The notes: a model not told the origin generated them from the sequence alone. 64,000 bases of DNA from SZUA-36 sp963774415 (GCA_963774415.1 CAVZEU010000003.1:62001-126000); one strand, 5' to 3'; counted from the stretch's first letter, positions 34,432 through 44,179 are shown. Numbers and translations are program-made.

Positions 34432-36207
34432 TCAGGCAGCGCCGAACTGCAGTTGCGCCAGGCGGGCGTAGAGTTCGTTGCCGCGTGTCAATTCATCGTG
34501 GTTGCCGACCGCGACGATGCGCCCGTGGTCCATGACGACGATGCGGTCCACTTTCTTCACCGTCGCCAGGCGGTGGGCGATGACCAGCGTCGTGCGGTTT
34601 TTCATCAGTCTTTCGAGAGCGCTCTGCACCAGGCGCTCACTTTCCGCGTCCAGCGAAGAGGTGGCTTCGTCGAGCAGCAGGATAGGCGGGTCTTTCAGGA
34701 TTGCGCGGGCAATGGCAATACGCTGGCGTTGGCCGCCGGATAAGCGGGTACCGCGCTCGCCCAGGAATGTATCGTATCCGTCAGGCAGGGCCCTGATGAA
34801 CCCGTCGGCAGCCGCCGCGACCGCCGCCTGCTCAACCTCGAAATCATCTGCCTCGCGGTTGCCGTAGCGGATATTCTCACGCGCGCTGTCACCGAAAAGC
34901 ATGGTCTCCTGCGGCACCAGGCCAATCTGTCGCCGCAACTCGGCCGGCGGCAGGCGGGCAATGTCGATACCGTCGATCTCGATACGGCCCGACTGCGGGT
35001 CGTAGAAGCGCAGCAGCAACTGAAAGCTGGTGCTCTTGCCGGCCCCGGACGGCCCCACGATGGCCACGGTCTCACCGGCATCGATTTGCAGCGTGAATTC
35101 GTCCAGCGCCGCGATACCCGGGCGTGACGGGTAATGAAAACCGACCTGCCTGAAGCCGATGCTGCCCCTGGCGCGGCCGTCGAAGTGCTCGGGCTCGCGC
35201 GGCGCGCAAATTGCGGGCCTGGCCTGCAGCAATTCCGACAGGCGCTCCATCGCGCCCGCACCCCGCTGGACCTCGCCCCACACTTCACTGAGCGCCGCCG
35301 CCGAGGAGCCGACGAACATCGAGTACAGCAAAAACTGCGCCAGTTCGCCGCCGCTCATGCTGCCGGCGAGCACCGCCCGCGAGCCCGACCAGAGTATGAG
35401 CGTGATGGCCCCGAACACGAGCGTGATGCCGAGCGCCGTCAGGAATGCCCGCGTTCTGACGCGCCGGACGGCCGCCCGGAAGCTTTCCGCCACGGCCTGC
35501 AAATAGCGCTCGCTCTGTACCGACTCCAGCGTAAACGCCTGCACGGTCTGTATGGCATTGAGGGTCTCGTCCGCAAGACTGCTGGTGTCGGCGACCCGAT
35601 CCTGTGCGGTCCGGGACTGCTGGCGAATGCGCCGGCCAACGATGACGATCGGAAGGATGATGGCCGGCACGCCCATGAGGATGTAGAGGGTCAGCTTGAC
35701 GCTGGTCAACGCCAGCATCACGACACCGCCGCAGAGGTTGACCAGCGAGCGCAGGGCGATCGACAGGCTGACGCCGGAAACGCTCTGCACCAATGTCGTG
35801 TCCGTGGTCAGCCGGGACAGCACCTCGCCGGTTCGCGTGGTTTCGAAAAAGGCGGTGTCCATGCGAATCACGCGGTCATAAACCGCGCTGCGTATGTCCG
35901 CGACGACCCGCTCGCCCAGCCAGGTCACCAGGTAGTAGCGCAACGCGGCGAAACCGCCAAAGAGGGCCGCGGCGGCGAAGAACCAGCCAAAATAGCGGTT
36001 GATCGTGCCCACGTCGTTGGCCGCAAAACCGTTGTCGATCAGGTAACGCAACGCCACGGGCAGAGCCAGCATTGCCGCGGAGGCGACCAGCAGGGCCAGG
36101 AGCGCCGCGACGAGCGTGGCGCGATACGCGAGGATAAAAGGCAGCAGGGCTTGCAAAGGCCGCAGCGATACCCCCGGTGGCCGTTCTAACGTGTTATTTG
36201 CTGCCAT
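34432..36207 (-). CDS. ABC transporter, fused permease and ATPase (MsbA/BmrA-like exporter)
   Basis: A 591-residue half-transporter starting at MAANNTLERPPG. Six membrane helices lie in residues 20-310, and the ATPase domain in 340-580 has Walker A GPSGAGKST, signature LSGGQRQR, Walker B ILLLDEAT and H-loop VIAHRL, all intact. As a homodimer it would export lipids or hydrophobic compounds. The gene order KAP-ABC on the same strand is noted, but no functional link is known. It diverges from the hydroxyacid oxidase gene. Confidence 0.93.
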   Translation of the reverse strand: MAANNTLERPPGVSLRPLQALLPFILAYRATLVAALLALLVASAAMLALPVALRYLIDNGFAANDVGTINRYFGWFFAAAALFGGFAALRYYLVTWLGERVVADIRSAVYDRVIRMDTAFFETTRTGEVLSRLTTDTTLVQSVSGVSLSIALRSLVNLCGGVVMLALTSVKLTLYILMGVPAIILPIVIVGRRIRQQSRTAQDRVADTSSLADETLNAIQTVQAFTLESVQSERYLQAVAESFRAAVRRVRTRAFLTALGITLVFGAITLILWSGSRAVLAGSMSGGELAQFLLYSMFVGSSAAALSEVWGEVQRGAGAMERLSELLQARPAICAPREPEHFDGRARGSIGFRQVGFHYPSRPGIAALDEFTLQIDAGETVAIVGPSGAGKSTSFQLLLRFYDPQSGRIEIDGIDIARLPPAELRRQIGLVPQETMLFGDSARENIRYGNREADDFEVEQAAVAAAADGFIRALPDGYDTFLGERGTRLSGGQRQRIAIARAILKDPPILLLDEATSSLDAESERLVQSALERLMKNRTTLVIAHRLATVKKVDRIVVMDHGRIVAVGNHDELTRGNELYARLAQLQFGAA

Positions 36208-36341
36208 CCTGATCAGATGGGGCTGAAGATCGCGATTAAAAGGCCGGCCGCGGTTCACCCCCGCCGCCCCGCGGCAATGCCGCTCGCTACACCGCCCCGC
36301 TTTGCCCCATAATAACCACAGTACACAGGGAACCAACACCG

Positions 36342-37493
36342 ATGCCAGGATTGAGACAAGCGTTGAACGTCGAAGACCTCAGGAAAACGGCTCGGCGCAA
36401 ATTGCCGCCGCCGTTGTTCAACTACATCGAGGGCGGGGCCGACGACGAAATCAATGTGCACGGTAACACCAGCGCCTTCGATGCGGTCAGGCTGGTGCCG
36501 GAATACCTGCTCGACGTCAAGGACATTGACCTGACGACCGAAGTGCTCGGGCGCAGGATATCGATGCCGCTCATGCTCAGTCCCACGGGCATGTCGCGGA
36601 TGTTCCACCACGACGGTGAACGGGCCGTCGCCCGGGCCGCCGCGGCCATCGGCACGTATTACACGCTCTCGACGGTCGCAAGCTGCAGTATCGAAGAGGT
36701 CGCCGCGGCCGCTGAAGGCCCGAGGTGTTTCCAGATCTACGTGATGAAAGACCGCAGCCTGTTGCGGGAATTCATCCAGCGCTGCAAGGCTTCCCGCTAC
36801 GACGCCATGGTACTGACCGTCGACGTTCCGGTGGCCGGCTACCGGGAGCGGGAGCTGCGCCATGGGCTGACGCTGCCGCCCAAACCGACGCTCGCCAGTC
36901 TCGCGACGTTTGCGCTGAAACCGCTGTGGGTTTACAACTTCCTCACGCACGCCCCTTTGCATCTGGCCAACGTCGTCCATAAAATCGAGCAAGGCAGCAA
37001 GCAGAAGACCACCCTGATGAAATACATCGCCGACCAGTTCGACGCGACGGTCAGCTGGGACGATATGCAATGGATCGCCTCCGAGTGGGGTGGCCCGTTT
37101 GCCGTGAAAGGCATTTTGTCCGCGGCCGACGCACGCCGGGCCGTCGACGCCGGCGCCACCGCCGTGATGGTATCCAACCACGGCGGCCGCCAATTGGACG
37201 GCGCGCTGTCCGCGTTCGGAGCCCTGGCGCCGATCGCCGACGAAGTGGGCGGAGAGTGTGAAATCATATGCGACGGCGGCATCCGCCGCGGTACGCATGT
37301 ACTCAAGGCACTTGCCCGCGGCGCCACCGCCTGTTCGTTCGGCCGGCCCTACCTGTACGGGCTGGCTGCCGGCGGCGAGGCCGGAGTGCGCCGCGCGCTC
37401 GAACTGATGCGGGCGGAGATCGAACGCGACATGGCCCTGTTGGGCTGCCGCGCCATCAGCGAAATCGGCCGGCGGCATGTCAGGCCGGTCTGA
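36342..37493 (+). CDS. FMN-dependent alpha-hydroxy-acid oxidase/dehydrogenase (LldD-like)
   Basis: A 383-residue TIM-barrel flavoprotein. AGGGAA precedes the ATG. Active-site segments are FNYIEGGADDE (Tyr), PTGMSRMFHHDGE, FQIYVMKDR (Tyr), LTVDVPVAGYRERELR, FAVKGIL (Lys) and VSNHGGRQLDG (catalytic His and Arg), then DGGIRRGTHVLKALARGA for the FMN phosphate. The substrate may be lactate, glycolate, mandelate or a longer 2-hydroxy acid; the sequence does not decide. It precedes ilvD by 42 bases on the same strand. Confidence 0.9.
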   Translation: MPGLRQALNVEDLRKTARRKLPPPLFNYIEGGADDEINVHGNTSAFDAVRLVPEYLLDVKDIDLTTEVLGRRISMPLMLSPTGMSRMFHHDGERAVARAAAAIGTYYTLSTVASCSIEEVAAAAEGPRCFQIYVMKDRSLLREFIQRCKASRYDAMVLTVDVPVAGYRERELRHGLTLPPKPTLASLATFALKPLWVYNFLTHAPLHLANVVHKIEQGSKQKTTLMKYIADQFDATVSWDDMQWIASEWGGPFAVKGILSAADARRAVDAGATAVMVSNHGGRQLDGALSAFGALAPIADEVGGECEIICDGGIRRGTHVLKALARGATACSFGRPYLYGLAAGGEAGVRRALELMRAEIERDMALLGCRAISEIGRRHVRPV

Positions 37494-37535
37494 ATCGCCC
37501 TTTTATCCATTAAGTACCGAGATGAAATCCCGAAA

Positions 37536-39395
37536 ATGAAACCCTTACGATCCAACACCACCACCAACGGCCCGATGGCCGCGGCGGCGCGCTCGCTGTG
37601 GCGGGCCACCGGCATGCGCGGCAGCGATTTCGGCAAGCCCATCATCGCCATCGCCAATTCCTACACGCAGTTCGTCCCCGGCCACGTGCACCTGCAGGGC
37701 GTCAGCAGCCTGGTCGCCAGCGAGATTACCGCGGCGGGCGGTGTCCCCCGCGAGTTCAACACCATCGCCGTGGATGACGGTATCGCCATGGGCCACGACG
37801 GCATGCTGTACTCCCTGCCCAGCCGCGACATCATCGCCGACAGCGTGGAGTACATGGTCAACGCTCATTGCGCCGACGCGCTGGTGTGTATCTCCAACTG
37901 CGACAAAATCACGCCCGGAATGCTGATGGCGGCGCTGCGGCTGAACGTCCCGGCGGTGTTCGTATCCGGCGGGCCGATGGAAGCCGGCAGGCTCCAGAAT
38001 GACGGCGCCACCCAGAAACTGGATCTGACCGACGCCTTCAACGGTTCGGTCAACCCGCAGGCCTATCCGGGCCACGACCTGCTCGAAATCGAAGAAAACG
38101 CCTGCCCGACCTGCGGCAGCTGCTCCGGCATGTTCACGGCCAATTCCATGAACTGCCTGACCGAGGCGCTGGGTCTGTCATTGCCCGGCAACGGCTCACT
38201 GCTGGCCACGCACCGGGACCGGGCGTCACTCTTTCTCGAGGCGGGCCGCCTCATCGTGGAACTGTCAAAGCGTTATTACCAGAAGGACGACGAATCCGTA
38301 TTGCCCCGCTCGATCGCGAGTCTGGAAGCGTTTTCGAACGCCATGGCGGTCGATATCGCCATGGGCGGTTCCACCAACACCATCCTGCACCTGTTGGCGG
38401 CAGCCCAGGAAGCCGGCGTCGATTTCGGCCTGCCGCAAATCGACGCGATCTCGAAAAAGGTCCCGCACCTGTGCAAAGTCTCGCCGGCAAGCCGCGACTA
38501 CTTCATGGAGGACGTTCACCGCGCCGGCGGCATCATGTCCATCATGGGAATTCTGGCCGGCGCCGGATTGCTGGACACCGGGGTGCCGATGGTGCACAGC
38601 GCCAGCCTGGGCGAGGCCCTGGACAAGTGGGATATCGGCCGCGGCCGCCACGAGGATGCGCTGCGGCTGTATTCGGCCGCCCCCGGCGGGGTCCGCAGCA
38701 AAGGCGCCTTCAGCCAGGAAGAACGCTGGGAGACGGACCTCGATCGCAGCGGCGGCTGTATCCGGGATATGGATCACGCCTACACGAGCGAAGGCGGCCT
38801 CGCGGTCCTGTACGGCAACATCGCCCGCCAGGGCTGCATCGTCAAAACAGCCGCCGTCGATGCAGCGATGTACACCTTCAGCGGCCCTGCGCGGGTTTTC
38901 GATGAAATGGAAGTCGCCCACGAAGCGATCCTCGGCGGCGAGATCAATCCCGGCGAGATCATCGTCATCCGTTACGAGGGACCGCGCGGCGGACCCGGCA
39001 TGCAGGAGATGCTCGGGCCGACGATGGCATTGAAGTCAGTGGGTCTCGGTGAGTCCTGCGCACTCCTGACCGATGGCCGTTTTTCCGGCGCGACCGGCGG
39101 CTTGTCGATCTGCCACATCTCGCCGGAAGCGGCCGCGGGCGGCTTGATTGCGTTGATCGAGGAAGGCGATGTGATCGCTATCGACATTCCGGCGCGCAGC
39201 ATCGAGCTCGAAGTCGACCAGCAGACGCTGGCCCGGCGGCGCGAATCCATGCAGGCCCGCCCGGCGGAGGAGGCCTATAGACCCGCCGCGCCGAGGCGCC
39301 GGCGTGTCAGCCAGGCGCTGCGGGCTTACGCGGCGTTCGCGAGCAGCGCCGACAAGGGCGGCGTGCGCGACCTCGGCAGGGTAGAGGACGTCTAG
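37536..39395 (+). CDS. ilvD: Dihydroxy-acid dehydratase
   Basis: A 619-residue iron-sulfur dehydratase that forms the 2-keto acid precursors of valine and isoleucine. Cluster cysteines are in VCISNCDKITPGMLMA and CPTCGSCSGMFTANSMNCL, and the C-terminal FSGATGGLSICHISPEAAAGG supplies the catalytic serine region. Its length is normal. The stop codon TAG (39393-39395) is at the same time the first three bases of a palindromic element, so the final residues (LGRVEDV) may have been set by that insertion. Confidence 0.95.
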   Translation: MKPLRSNTTTNGPMAAAARSLWRATGMRGSDFGKPIIAIANSYTQFVPGHVHLQGVSSLVASEITAAGGVPREFNTIAVDDGIAMGHDGMLYSLPSRDIIADSVEYMVNAHCADALVCISNCDKITPGMLMAALRLNVPAVFVSGGPMEAGRLQNDGATQKLDLTDAFNGSVNPQAYPGHDLLEIEENACPTCGSCSGMFTANSMNCLTEALGLSLPGNGSLLATHRDRASLFLEAGRLIVELSKRYYQKDDESVLPRSIASLEAFSNAMAVDIAMGGSTNTILHLLAAAQEAGVDFGLPQIDAISKKVPHLCKVSPASRDYFMEDVHRAGGIMSIMGILAGAGLLDTGVPMVHSASLGEALDKWDIGRGRHEDALRLYSAAPGGVRSKGAFSQEERWETDLDRSGGCIRDMDHAYTSEGGLAVLYGNIARQGCIVKTAAVDAAMYTFSGPARVFDEMEVAHEAILGGEINPGEIIVIRYEGPRGGPGMQEMLGPTMALKSVGLGESCALLTDGRFSGATGGLSICHISPEAAAGGLIALIEEGDVIAIDIPARSIELEVDQQTLARRRESMQARPAEEAYRPAAPRRRRVSQALRAYAAFASSADKGGVRDLGRVEDV

Positions 39396-39920
39396 CCCGG
39401 ATATTGCACCAGCCGGCCACTGGCCTCACCATAAGCTGATGAATTTGCAAAACAGAATGACGATTTATCAAATTTATTCCAGGGTACACTTTGTAACCGG
39501 CCAGCGACCTATCCCGGCCCTGCCTTGTCCAGGCACGCCTGGGCCTGGGCTTCCCTCCAACAGGGCCAGAAAAGGCTTGCCAGGTCACCGCGTTGCCGCC
39601 CCAAATGGTTCCAGGCAAGATGCCCGGAGTGTCGTTTGGTGGTTCCAAATAAACGACGGGCAACGACGCATGGGGCCATTTGGAGCCGCAACCCGCAGGG
39701 ACGGGTCCCATTTTGTCCACTACTGCGTCTCTCTTCACTTTGGTATTCATAATACCAGTCGTTCATCGTTCCTTGTCGTGGGCAAAATGTGTTCCCGGCG
39801 CGGCGATCTGGCAAGCCTTTTCTGGCCCTATAGCTTTAGCTATGGCTCTCAGTCCAGCCCGGCGCCCAGCCGCACCTGTTCTGCAGCAGCATCCGGGATG
39901 CCGGTGCAATATCCGGGCTA
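39393..39920. mobile_element. Palindromic MITE-like element, copy 1, inserted at TA
   Basis: The ends are an inverted repeat: TAGCCCGGATATTGCACC at 39393-39410 and its complement at 39903-39920. Both ends are bounded by TA, as expected for insertion into a TA dinucleotide. The first 150 bp are about 80 percent identical by eye to the reverse complement of the element at 57708-57893. It contains no transposase and is therefore non-autonomous; an IS630/Tc1-like source is a guess from the TA target. It is 528 bp long because another palindromic element lies inside it. It fills the left half of the 982-bp gap after ilvD. Confidence 0.8.
39563..39828. mobile_element. Second palindromic element nested in the MITE
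   Basis: A perfect inverted repeat of 21 bp bounds this segment, starting GGGCCAGAAAAGGCTTGCCA at 39563 and ending with its complement at 39828; the similarity continues weakly for about ten bases inward. The related element at 57.7 kb lacks this stretch, so it looks like a later insertion. A small hairpin TGGTATT/AATACCA lies at 39741-39757. It has no coding capacity. Confidence 0.65.
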
Positions 39921-40080
39921 GCCGACGTTACGGCATCCGTCTCGCAGGTCCGGGCGCCGGCCAGGCGGCGGGCGCCATGGGCGCGCCAGCCGTGAATTCA
40001 ATGAGCGGTGTATACATGCCTCATCAGCATGCTTTAGCGATTTACTGCAGTGGAGGCGTTTGCCCGGTCAAGGGGCGAGC

Positions 40081-40250
40081 GGTTACCTGTGTACGGGACA
40101 TGCTCCGGCCATCCATGGTCGCGCGGCATCCGTTCCCGACGGATGCACGGTCCCGCACCCAGGCAACCGCCCGCCCAGCCATCCAGCGCGGGAGATTCTT
40201 CGCCCAAATCAATGAAAGCGCCCGCCGGCGATTGAATTCAGGCGACCCGG
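40081..40250 (+). repeat. Dispersed hairpin repeat, copy B
   Basis: Over about 170 bp this matches the reverse complement of copy C near 9.2 kb, including the hairpin GCATCCGT/ACGGATGC (40126-40146), ACGGTCCCG and the downstream GAGATTCTTCGCCC and TTCAGGCGACCCGGAAGC segments. Short frames across the copies translate to similar peptides, but stop patterns and the shared hairpin argue for a DNA or RNA element. The bases between 39921 and 40080, and from 40251 to 40377, show nothing I recognise. Confidence 0.75.
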
Positions 40251-40377
40251 AAGCCAGGGCCTATTGGCACTATGAATCGATGCCGTTCTGAGCGTAACCC
40301 ACGGGGTCGGGAACGCGAACTGAGCGGCCTGCCGGTAAGCCGGCCGAAACTCGAGTGCGTCAATAAACCTCAAGCCT

Positions 40378-41169
40378 TCACGGCTGGCCTTCGTCCTCGG
40401 CAAGGTCGCGGCTCAGCTGCGCCAGCTTGCTCTTGACGATCGCGGCGTTGGCGCTGCCCATTCGGATCAGTATTTTCTGCCCGGCGGTCAATGCCTCCAG
40501 CTGCGGGTCCGCAAAAAGGTACACGGCCTCAGGCTTGTTCAGGTAAACCGGGCCCGTGACTTCGGGCGTTTGCAGCAGCGAATCGATCACGACGAGCAGG
40601 CGCTGATTGAAGTCGCCTTCCCCGCCGTTGGCCGTCCAGGCCTGCTGTATCAGCGGGTAATATCGATGGTACAAATCGGCCAGCTTGCTGCTATCGAGCT
40701 GTTGCAGTGTGGCGACGTAACCGTCGTAGCGCTTGAAATTGTCCGGGCTCAAGACGATGCGGTCACCTTCTTTTTCCGTCTTGAAGCTGCCGCCGACCGG
40801 TCGCAGCGGATTGATCCCGCGGGGGACCTGGCGCCCGGTGAGGCTGTCAATCGCGGCCACGGCGCGGCTGATGACGTGGTCCTTGACGATGTAGGCGGAT
40901 GGCGAGGCATCCCCGGCAATGTCATCCAGCGCCATTTCGACCGGTTTATCGCTCACCTTCAGTTCTGGCAGAGCTTCCTCCGGCGCAGCCTCATCGACGG
41001 GGGCGGGCTCGGTCGCGGCGGGCGGCGGTTGTTCCGGCGCAGGTTTTTCAACCGCTGCGATCGGCGGCGGCGGCTGTTCATGAACGGCCGCAGGCTTGGC
41101 GGTAAAAAAGTACCACCCGGCAGCGCCAAACAGGGCGATGATGAGTAGCAATGGAACCGTTTTCTTCAT
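40378..41169 (-). CDS. DUF3014 domain protein, membrane-anchored
   Basis: A 263-residue protein. One N-terminal membrane helix (VPLLLIIALFGAAGWYFF) is followed by a proline/glutamate-rich spacer (residues 28-75), then the DUF3014 domain with YIVKDHVISRAVAAIDSLTGRQVPRGINPLRPV and YHRYYPLIQQAWTANG. The domain is probably periplasmic. The function is unknown. It stands alone between the repeat region and the methyltransferase gene. Confidence 0.82.
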   Translation of the reverse strand: MKKTVPLLLIIALFGAAGWYFFTAKPAAVHEQPPPPIAAVEKPAPEQPPPAATEPAPVDEAAPEEALPELKVSDKPVEMALDDIAGDASPSAYIVKDHVISRAVAAIDSLTGRQVPRGINPLRPVGGSFKTEKEGDRIVLSPDNFKRYDGYVATLQQLDSSKLADLYHRYYPLIQQAWTANGGEGDFNQRLLVVIDSLLQTPEVTGPVYLNKPEAVYLFADPQLEALTAGQKILIRMGSANAAIVKSKLAQLSRDLAEDEGQP

Positions 41170-41282
41170 TTCAGCGTACCAATAATCTCAAGTTAACAGA
41201 CCTGACCGCGTTCATTGTGACACAACCGCGGCTACGGGATTAAACGCTCTGCCGGGCCGTTCGCCCACGCAGCGCCCGCTGC

Positions 41283-42032
41283 TCAGGGCTTTATGAATTT
41301 CAGCGTAAAGCGGTCGGTATTGCCGGTGACCGTGTGCCGGCCCACTTCATAGCGAAGCTCATCGTCCGGCCGGAAGTGCAGCGTGGAATAATCCACCAAC
41401 CTGAAGCCCGCGGCCTGGATCTCCTTGATGGCCATGACCGGGTCGACACGGCGCCGGTTTTCCGGGTTGTCCGCTTCCATGTGCCGACGCGTGTGATCGA
41501 CAACGCCGTAGATACCGCCGTGCCTGAGTGCGGCGAACACGGCCTCGTTCAGCGCAGCCCGGCCTGCTGCGTCGAAATTGTGGTAATTGCGAAACGTCAG
41601 GACCATGTCGGCGCCGGTTACGCCAAGGCCGTTGGTTTCAAGCGAATAATGACGTGAACCGGGATCGCGGTGCATCGTCGAGTCGGTCGCGATGATCTTC
41701 GCCTTTTCAAACCCGGGCTTGTCCATCAGCGTCTGCGCAATCGTCGAGGTGCCGAGCGCCGCGTAATACTGGCCGTTGTCTTTCATTACCGGCGCCAGCA
41801 GCTTCGTGTACCAACCGCCGCCGGGAATCAGTTCGATCAGCGTCATATCGTCGCGCAAGCCAAAAAATTTCAGCGTTTCCACCGGCTTCCGGTTGCGATC
41901 GCGCGCCTTTTCGGCGTCCGTCCTGATGTCTGAAGCCATGGCCGCTTTGAGCTTTGCCTCGACGGCATCGAACCCGTCGGCCGCGGCGATATTGGTGATC
42001 GTCAGCAGCATTGCCAAGAGCAGATATTTCAT
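41283..42032 (-). CDS. Exported SAM-methyltransferase-like protein
   Basis: A 249-residue protein with a signal peptide (YLLLAMLLTITNIAAADG), followed by a class I methyltransferase-like domain: MTLIELIPGGGWYTKLLAP is motif I (IPGGG instead of GxGxG), and DMVLTFRNYHNF corresponds to motif IV. Export of a SAM-dependent enzyme is odd, because SAM is cytoplasmic, yet this combination recurs in a known family of predicted methyltransferases. The role is unknown. Confidence 0.8.
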   Translation of the reverse strand: MKYLLLAMLLTITNIAAADGFDAVEAKLKAAMASDIRTDAEKARDRNRKPVETLKFFGLRDDMTLIELIPGGGWYTKLLAPVMKDNGQYYAALGTSTIAQTLMDKPGFEKAKIIATDSTMHRDPGSRHYSLETNGLGVTGADMVLTFRNYHNFDAAGRAALNEAVFAALRHGGIYGVVDHTRRHMEADNPENRRRVDPVMAIKEIQAAGFRLVDYSTLHFRPDDELRYEVGRHTVTGNTDRFTLKFIKP

Positions 42033-42136
42033 CGCTGTTTCCTGTAATTTGCTTTGAGTGGACCCGAATTAAGCATAAATGAATATGCCGGGCGGCGAAA
42101 CTCGGCCATCCTTGAACGGCCCGGGAGCACGGGCAC

Positions 42137-42436
42137 TCAGTTCAACCGGCGCTCCAGCCGGCGGATCCTGTCGAGCAGTTCCAGCGCCAACGCGGCGCCG
42201 GCCAGGTTGACCCCCAGGTCGCGTTGCAGGTGGATCACGGTTTTCACCCGGCGCAGGCTGCCGACACTGAAACGCCATTGTTCCGTGCGCTCACCCACCG
42301 GCTCGATGATGCCCTCATCGACCAGCATAATCACCGTCTCCGTTTCGACGGTGCAACTGCGGCACAACTCAGACAGCGTCACCACGTCACGGTCGTCGAG
42401 CACCTGGCCCGTCAAGGCACGGTCACTTTGTGTCAT
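42137..42436 (-). CDS. cbpM: Chaperone modulator CbpM
   Basis: A 99-residue protein of the MerR-like CbpM family, which binds and inhibits the DnaJ-like chaperone CbpA. Start ATG 42436 overlaps the cbpA stop codon by one base (TGATG), which supports translational coupling. The motif IMLVDEGIIEPVGE followed by WRFSVGSLRRVKTVIHLQRDLGVNLAGAALAL is typical. It is downstream of cbpA on the same strand, as in other proteobacteria. Confidence 0.9.
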   Translation of the reverse strand: MTQSDRALTGQVLDDRDVVTLSELCRSCTVETETVIMLVDEGIIEPVGERTEQWRFSVGSLRRVKTVIHLQRDLGVNLAGAALALELLDRIRRLERRLN

Positions 42437-43374
42437 CACGCCGCCTCCATGCTTACACGCGGATTGAAATCAAACGCCTTTCGCATATTCCGGTAGAAGT
42501 CCCTGGCTTTTTCGTCATTGGCCGGCGGCAGCGCGATCTGCAGAACGACATAGAGGTCACCGGGCGTCCTCGCCGGGATGCCCCGGCCCTTCAACCTGAG
42601 CTTTTTGCCCGGCTGGGAATTGGGAGGGATCTTGAGATCCACCTGGCCCGCCGGCGTCGGCACCTTGATCGTGCTTCCCAGCGCCGCTTCCCACGGCGTT
42701 ACCGGCAAGTCGAGATAAACATCGGCGCCCTCCACGCGGTAGTGCCCGTGGGGCTTGAATTCAACCTCCAGGTAAAGGTCGCCGGCCTTGCCGCGGCCTG
42801 CGCTGCTGCCGCCCTGGCCGCTGAGACGTATTTGCTGGCCCTGCCTGATGCCCTTGGGTATGCTCACCTTGAGCGTGCGTTGCCGCGTCCTGACATGCCC
42901 GTCAGCCGCCAACTCGGGCATCTGCAGCGTAATCGAGCGGGTCGCCCCTTTGAAGCTGTCTTCGAGGTCGATCAATATCTTGGCGTGATGGTCTTCGCCG
43001 TGCATGTGAAAACCGCGGCCGCCGCCCGCGGAGCGGCCGGCGCGGCCGAACAGCGACTCGAAGAAATCGCTGAAGTCGCCGCTGCCGCCGCCGGGTGCGC
43101 CGTGAAACTCGAAACCGCTGCCCCAGTCGGGCGGCGGATGAAATTCCTGCTGTCCCTGCCAGTCCGAACCCAATTGGTCGTAGGCCGCCCGCTTTTCAGG
43201 ATCCTTCAGGACTTCGTAGGCCTCCCCGAGCTCCTTGAAACGCACTTCGGCGTCCGCTTCCTTGCTCACATCCGGGTGGTACTTGCGCGCAAGCTTGCGG
43301 TAGGTCCGCTTGATTTCGTCCTGGGTCGCGTTGCGACCCACGCCCATGATGGCGTAATAGTCTTTGTATTGCAT
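42436..43374 (-). CDS. cbpA: DnaJ-like co-chaperone CbpA (curved DNA-binding protein)
   Basis: A 312-residue type II J-protein. The J-domain (residues 1-70) has the HPD motif in KYHPDVSKEAD. A Gly/Phe-poor linker leads to the two C-terminal beta-barrel substrate-binding domains (from about residue 120; DLEDSFKGATRSI and LDLPVTPWEAALGSTI). There is no zinc-finger region. It assists DnaK and binds DNA in E. coli. It is coupled to cbpM. Confidence 0.93.
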   Translation of the reverse strand: MQYKDYYAIMGVGRNATQDEIKRTYRKLARKYHPDVSKEADAEVRFKELGEAYEVLKDPEKRAAYDQLGSDWQGQQEFHPPPDWGSGFEFHGAPGGGSGDFSDFFESLFGRAGRSAGGGRGFHMHGEDHHAKILIDLEDSFKGATRSITLQMPELAADGHVRTRQRTLKVSIPKGIRQGQQIRLSGQGGSSAGRGKAGDLYLEVEFKPHGHYRVEGADVYLDLPVTPWEAALGSTIKVPTPAGQVDLKIPPNSQPGKKLRLKGRGIPARTPGDLYVVLQIALPPANDEKARDFYRNMRKAFDFNPRVSMEAA

Positions 43375-43510
43375 GATCCTTGCAGCTCCTGGTGCCTGTG
43401 CCCGTCAAATCTCGCCGCGGCCACTCGGTATCCGCGGAAGTACTGACCGGCCCTAAGGAAGATCGGGTTTTCAGGGCCCCGTTTCAACTCTCCCGGCACC
43501 GGGCGCGCGA

Positions 43511-43900
43511 TCACCCGGTCTTGGGTTTATACGCCTTGGCTTCCTCGTCGGTAAGCTGCTCGACACGCAAGGTCCAGTTGGCAAACGTGGAACTGATCTT
43601 GAAGTAATAGCGCCCGCCCTGCTTGAACAGCCTGACCCCGTCGCCGACCTGCTTGGTCATCAGGACCCGGCCGAGGTATTCATCGGTGCCGGCTTTGAAC
43701 AGGTCCACCTCGATACCCAGTGACTCCGGATAATCACTTAGCACCCGCCAATCCAGCAACCACGGTGACTTGACCTCGAATTCGGCGGTCGTGGAATTGC
43801 CGGAGCCACTGAACTCGCGGACCAGGTCCTTGGCAAAAGCGTTCGTGGTCAGCGCCGGCAGGGCCAGCAGCAACAAGCAGCTTAAAAAAATTCGTTTCAT
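43511..43900 (-). CDS. Small secreted protein of unknown function
   Basis: A 129-residue protein starting at MKRIFLSCLLLLALPALTTNAFA, a clear signal peptide, with GGGGAATAT upstream. The mature part is beta-rich (FSGSGNSTTAEFEV, PWLLDWRVLSD, YYFKISSTFANWTLRVEQL) and is probably periplasmic. I recognise no family. It has a charged tail (EEAKAYKPKTG). It is upstream of cbpA on the same strand with a 136-bp gap. Confidence 0.7.
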   Translation of the reverse strand: MKRIFLSCLLLLALPALTTNAFAKDLVREFSGSGNSTTAEFEVKSPWLLDWRVLSDYPESLGIEVDLFKAGTDEYLGRVLMTKQVGDGVRLFKQGGRYYFKISSTFANWTLRVEQLTDEEAKAYKPKTG

Positions 43901-44179
43901 AGGATATTCCCCGTAGCATTCATTCCATGGTTGGCGCTCTGGCGCAACGCAATCATATAGACCGCGGACCGGGCCAAAGGTGCGGCCGCGGCCATTGACG
44001 GCGGCAGGCCCGCGCAACTTTCAAGCGAGCGCGGGCGAGCCCTGGAAGCCGCGAGCCGTTCCTCGACAGGGGTCCGCGGCTGCCGCCACGGTATTGTACC
44101 GTTTTCCGGAATGCGGCCGTGGAATTCGCGGAGATCGAATTCAGCGTCCGTGAACCCTCGCGCCCGTGGGCGCCTTGCC

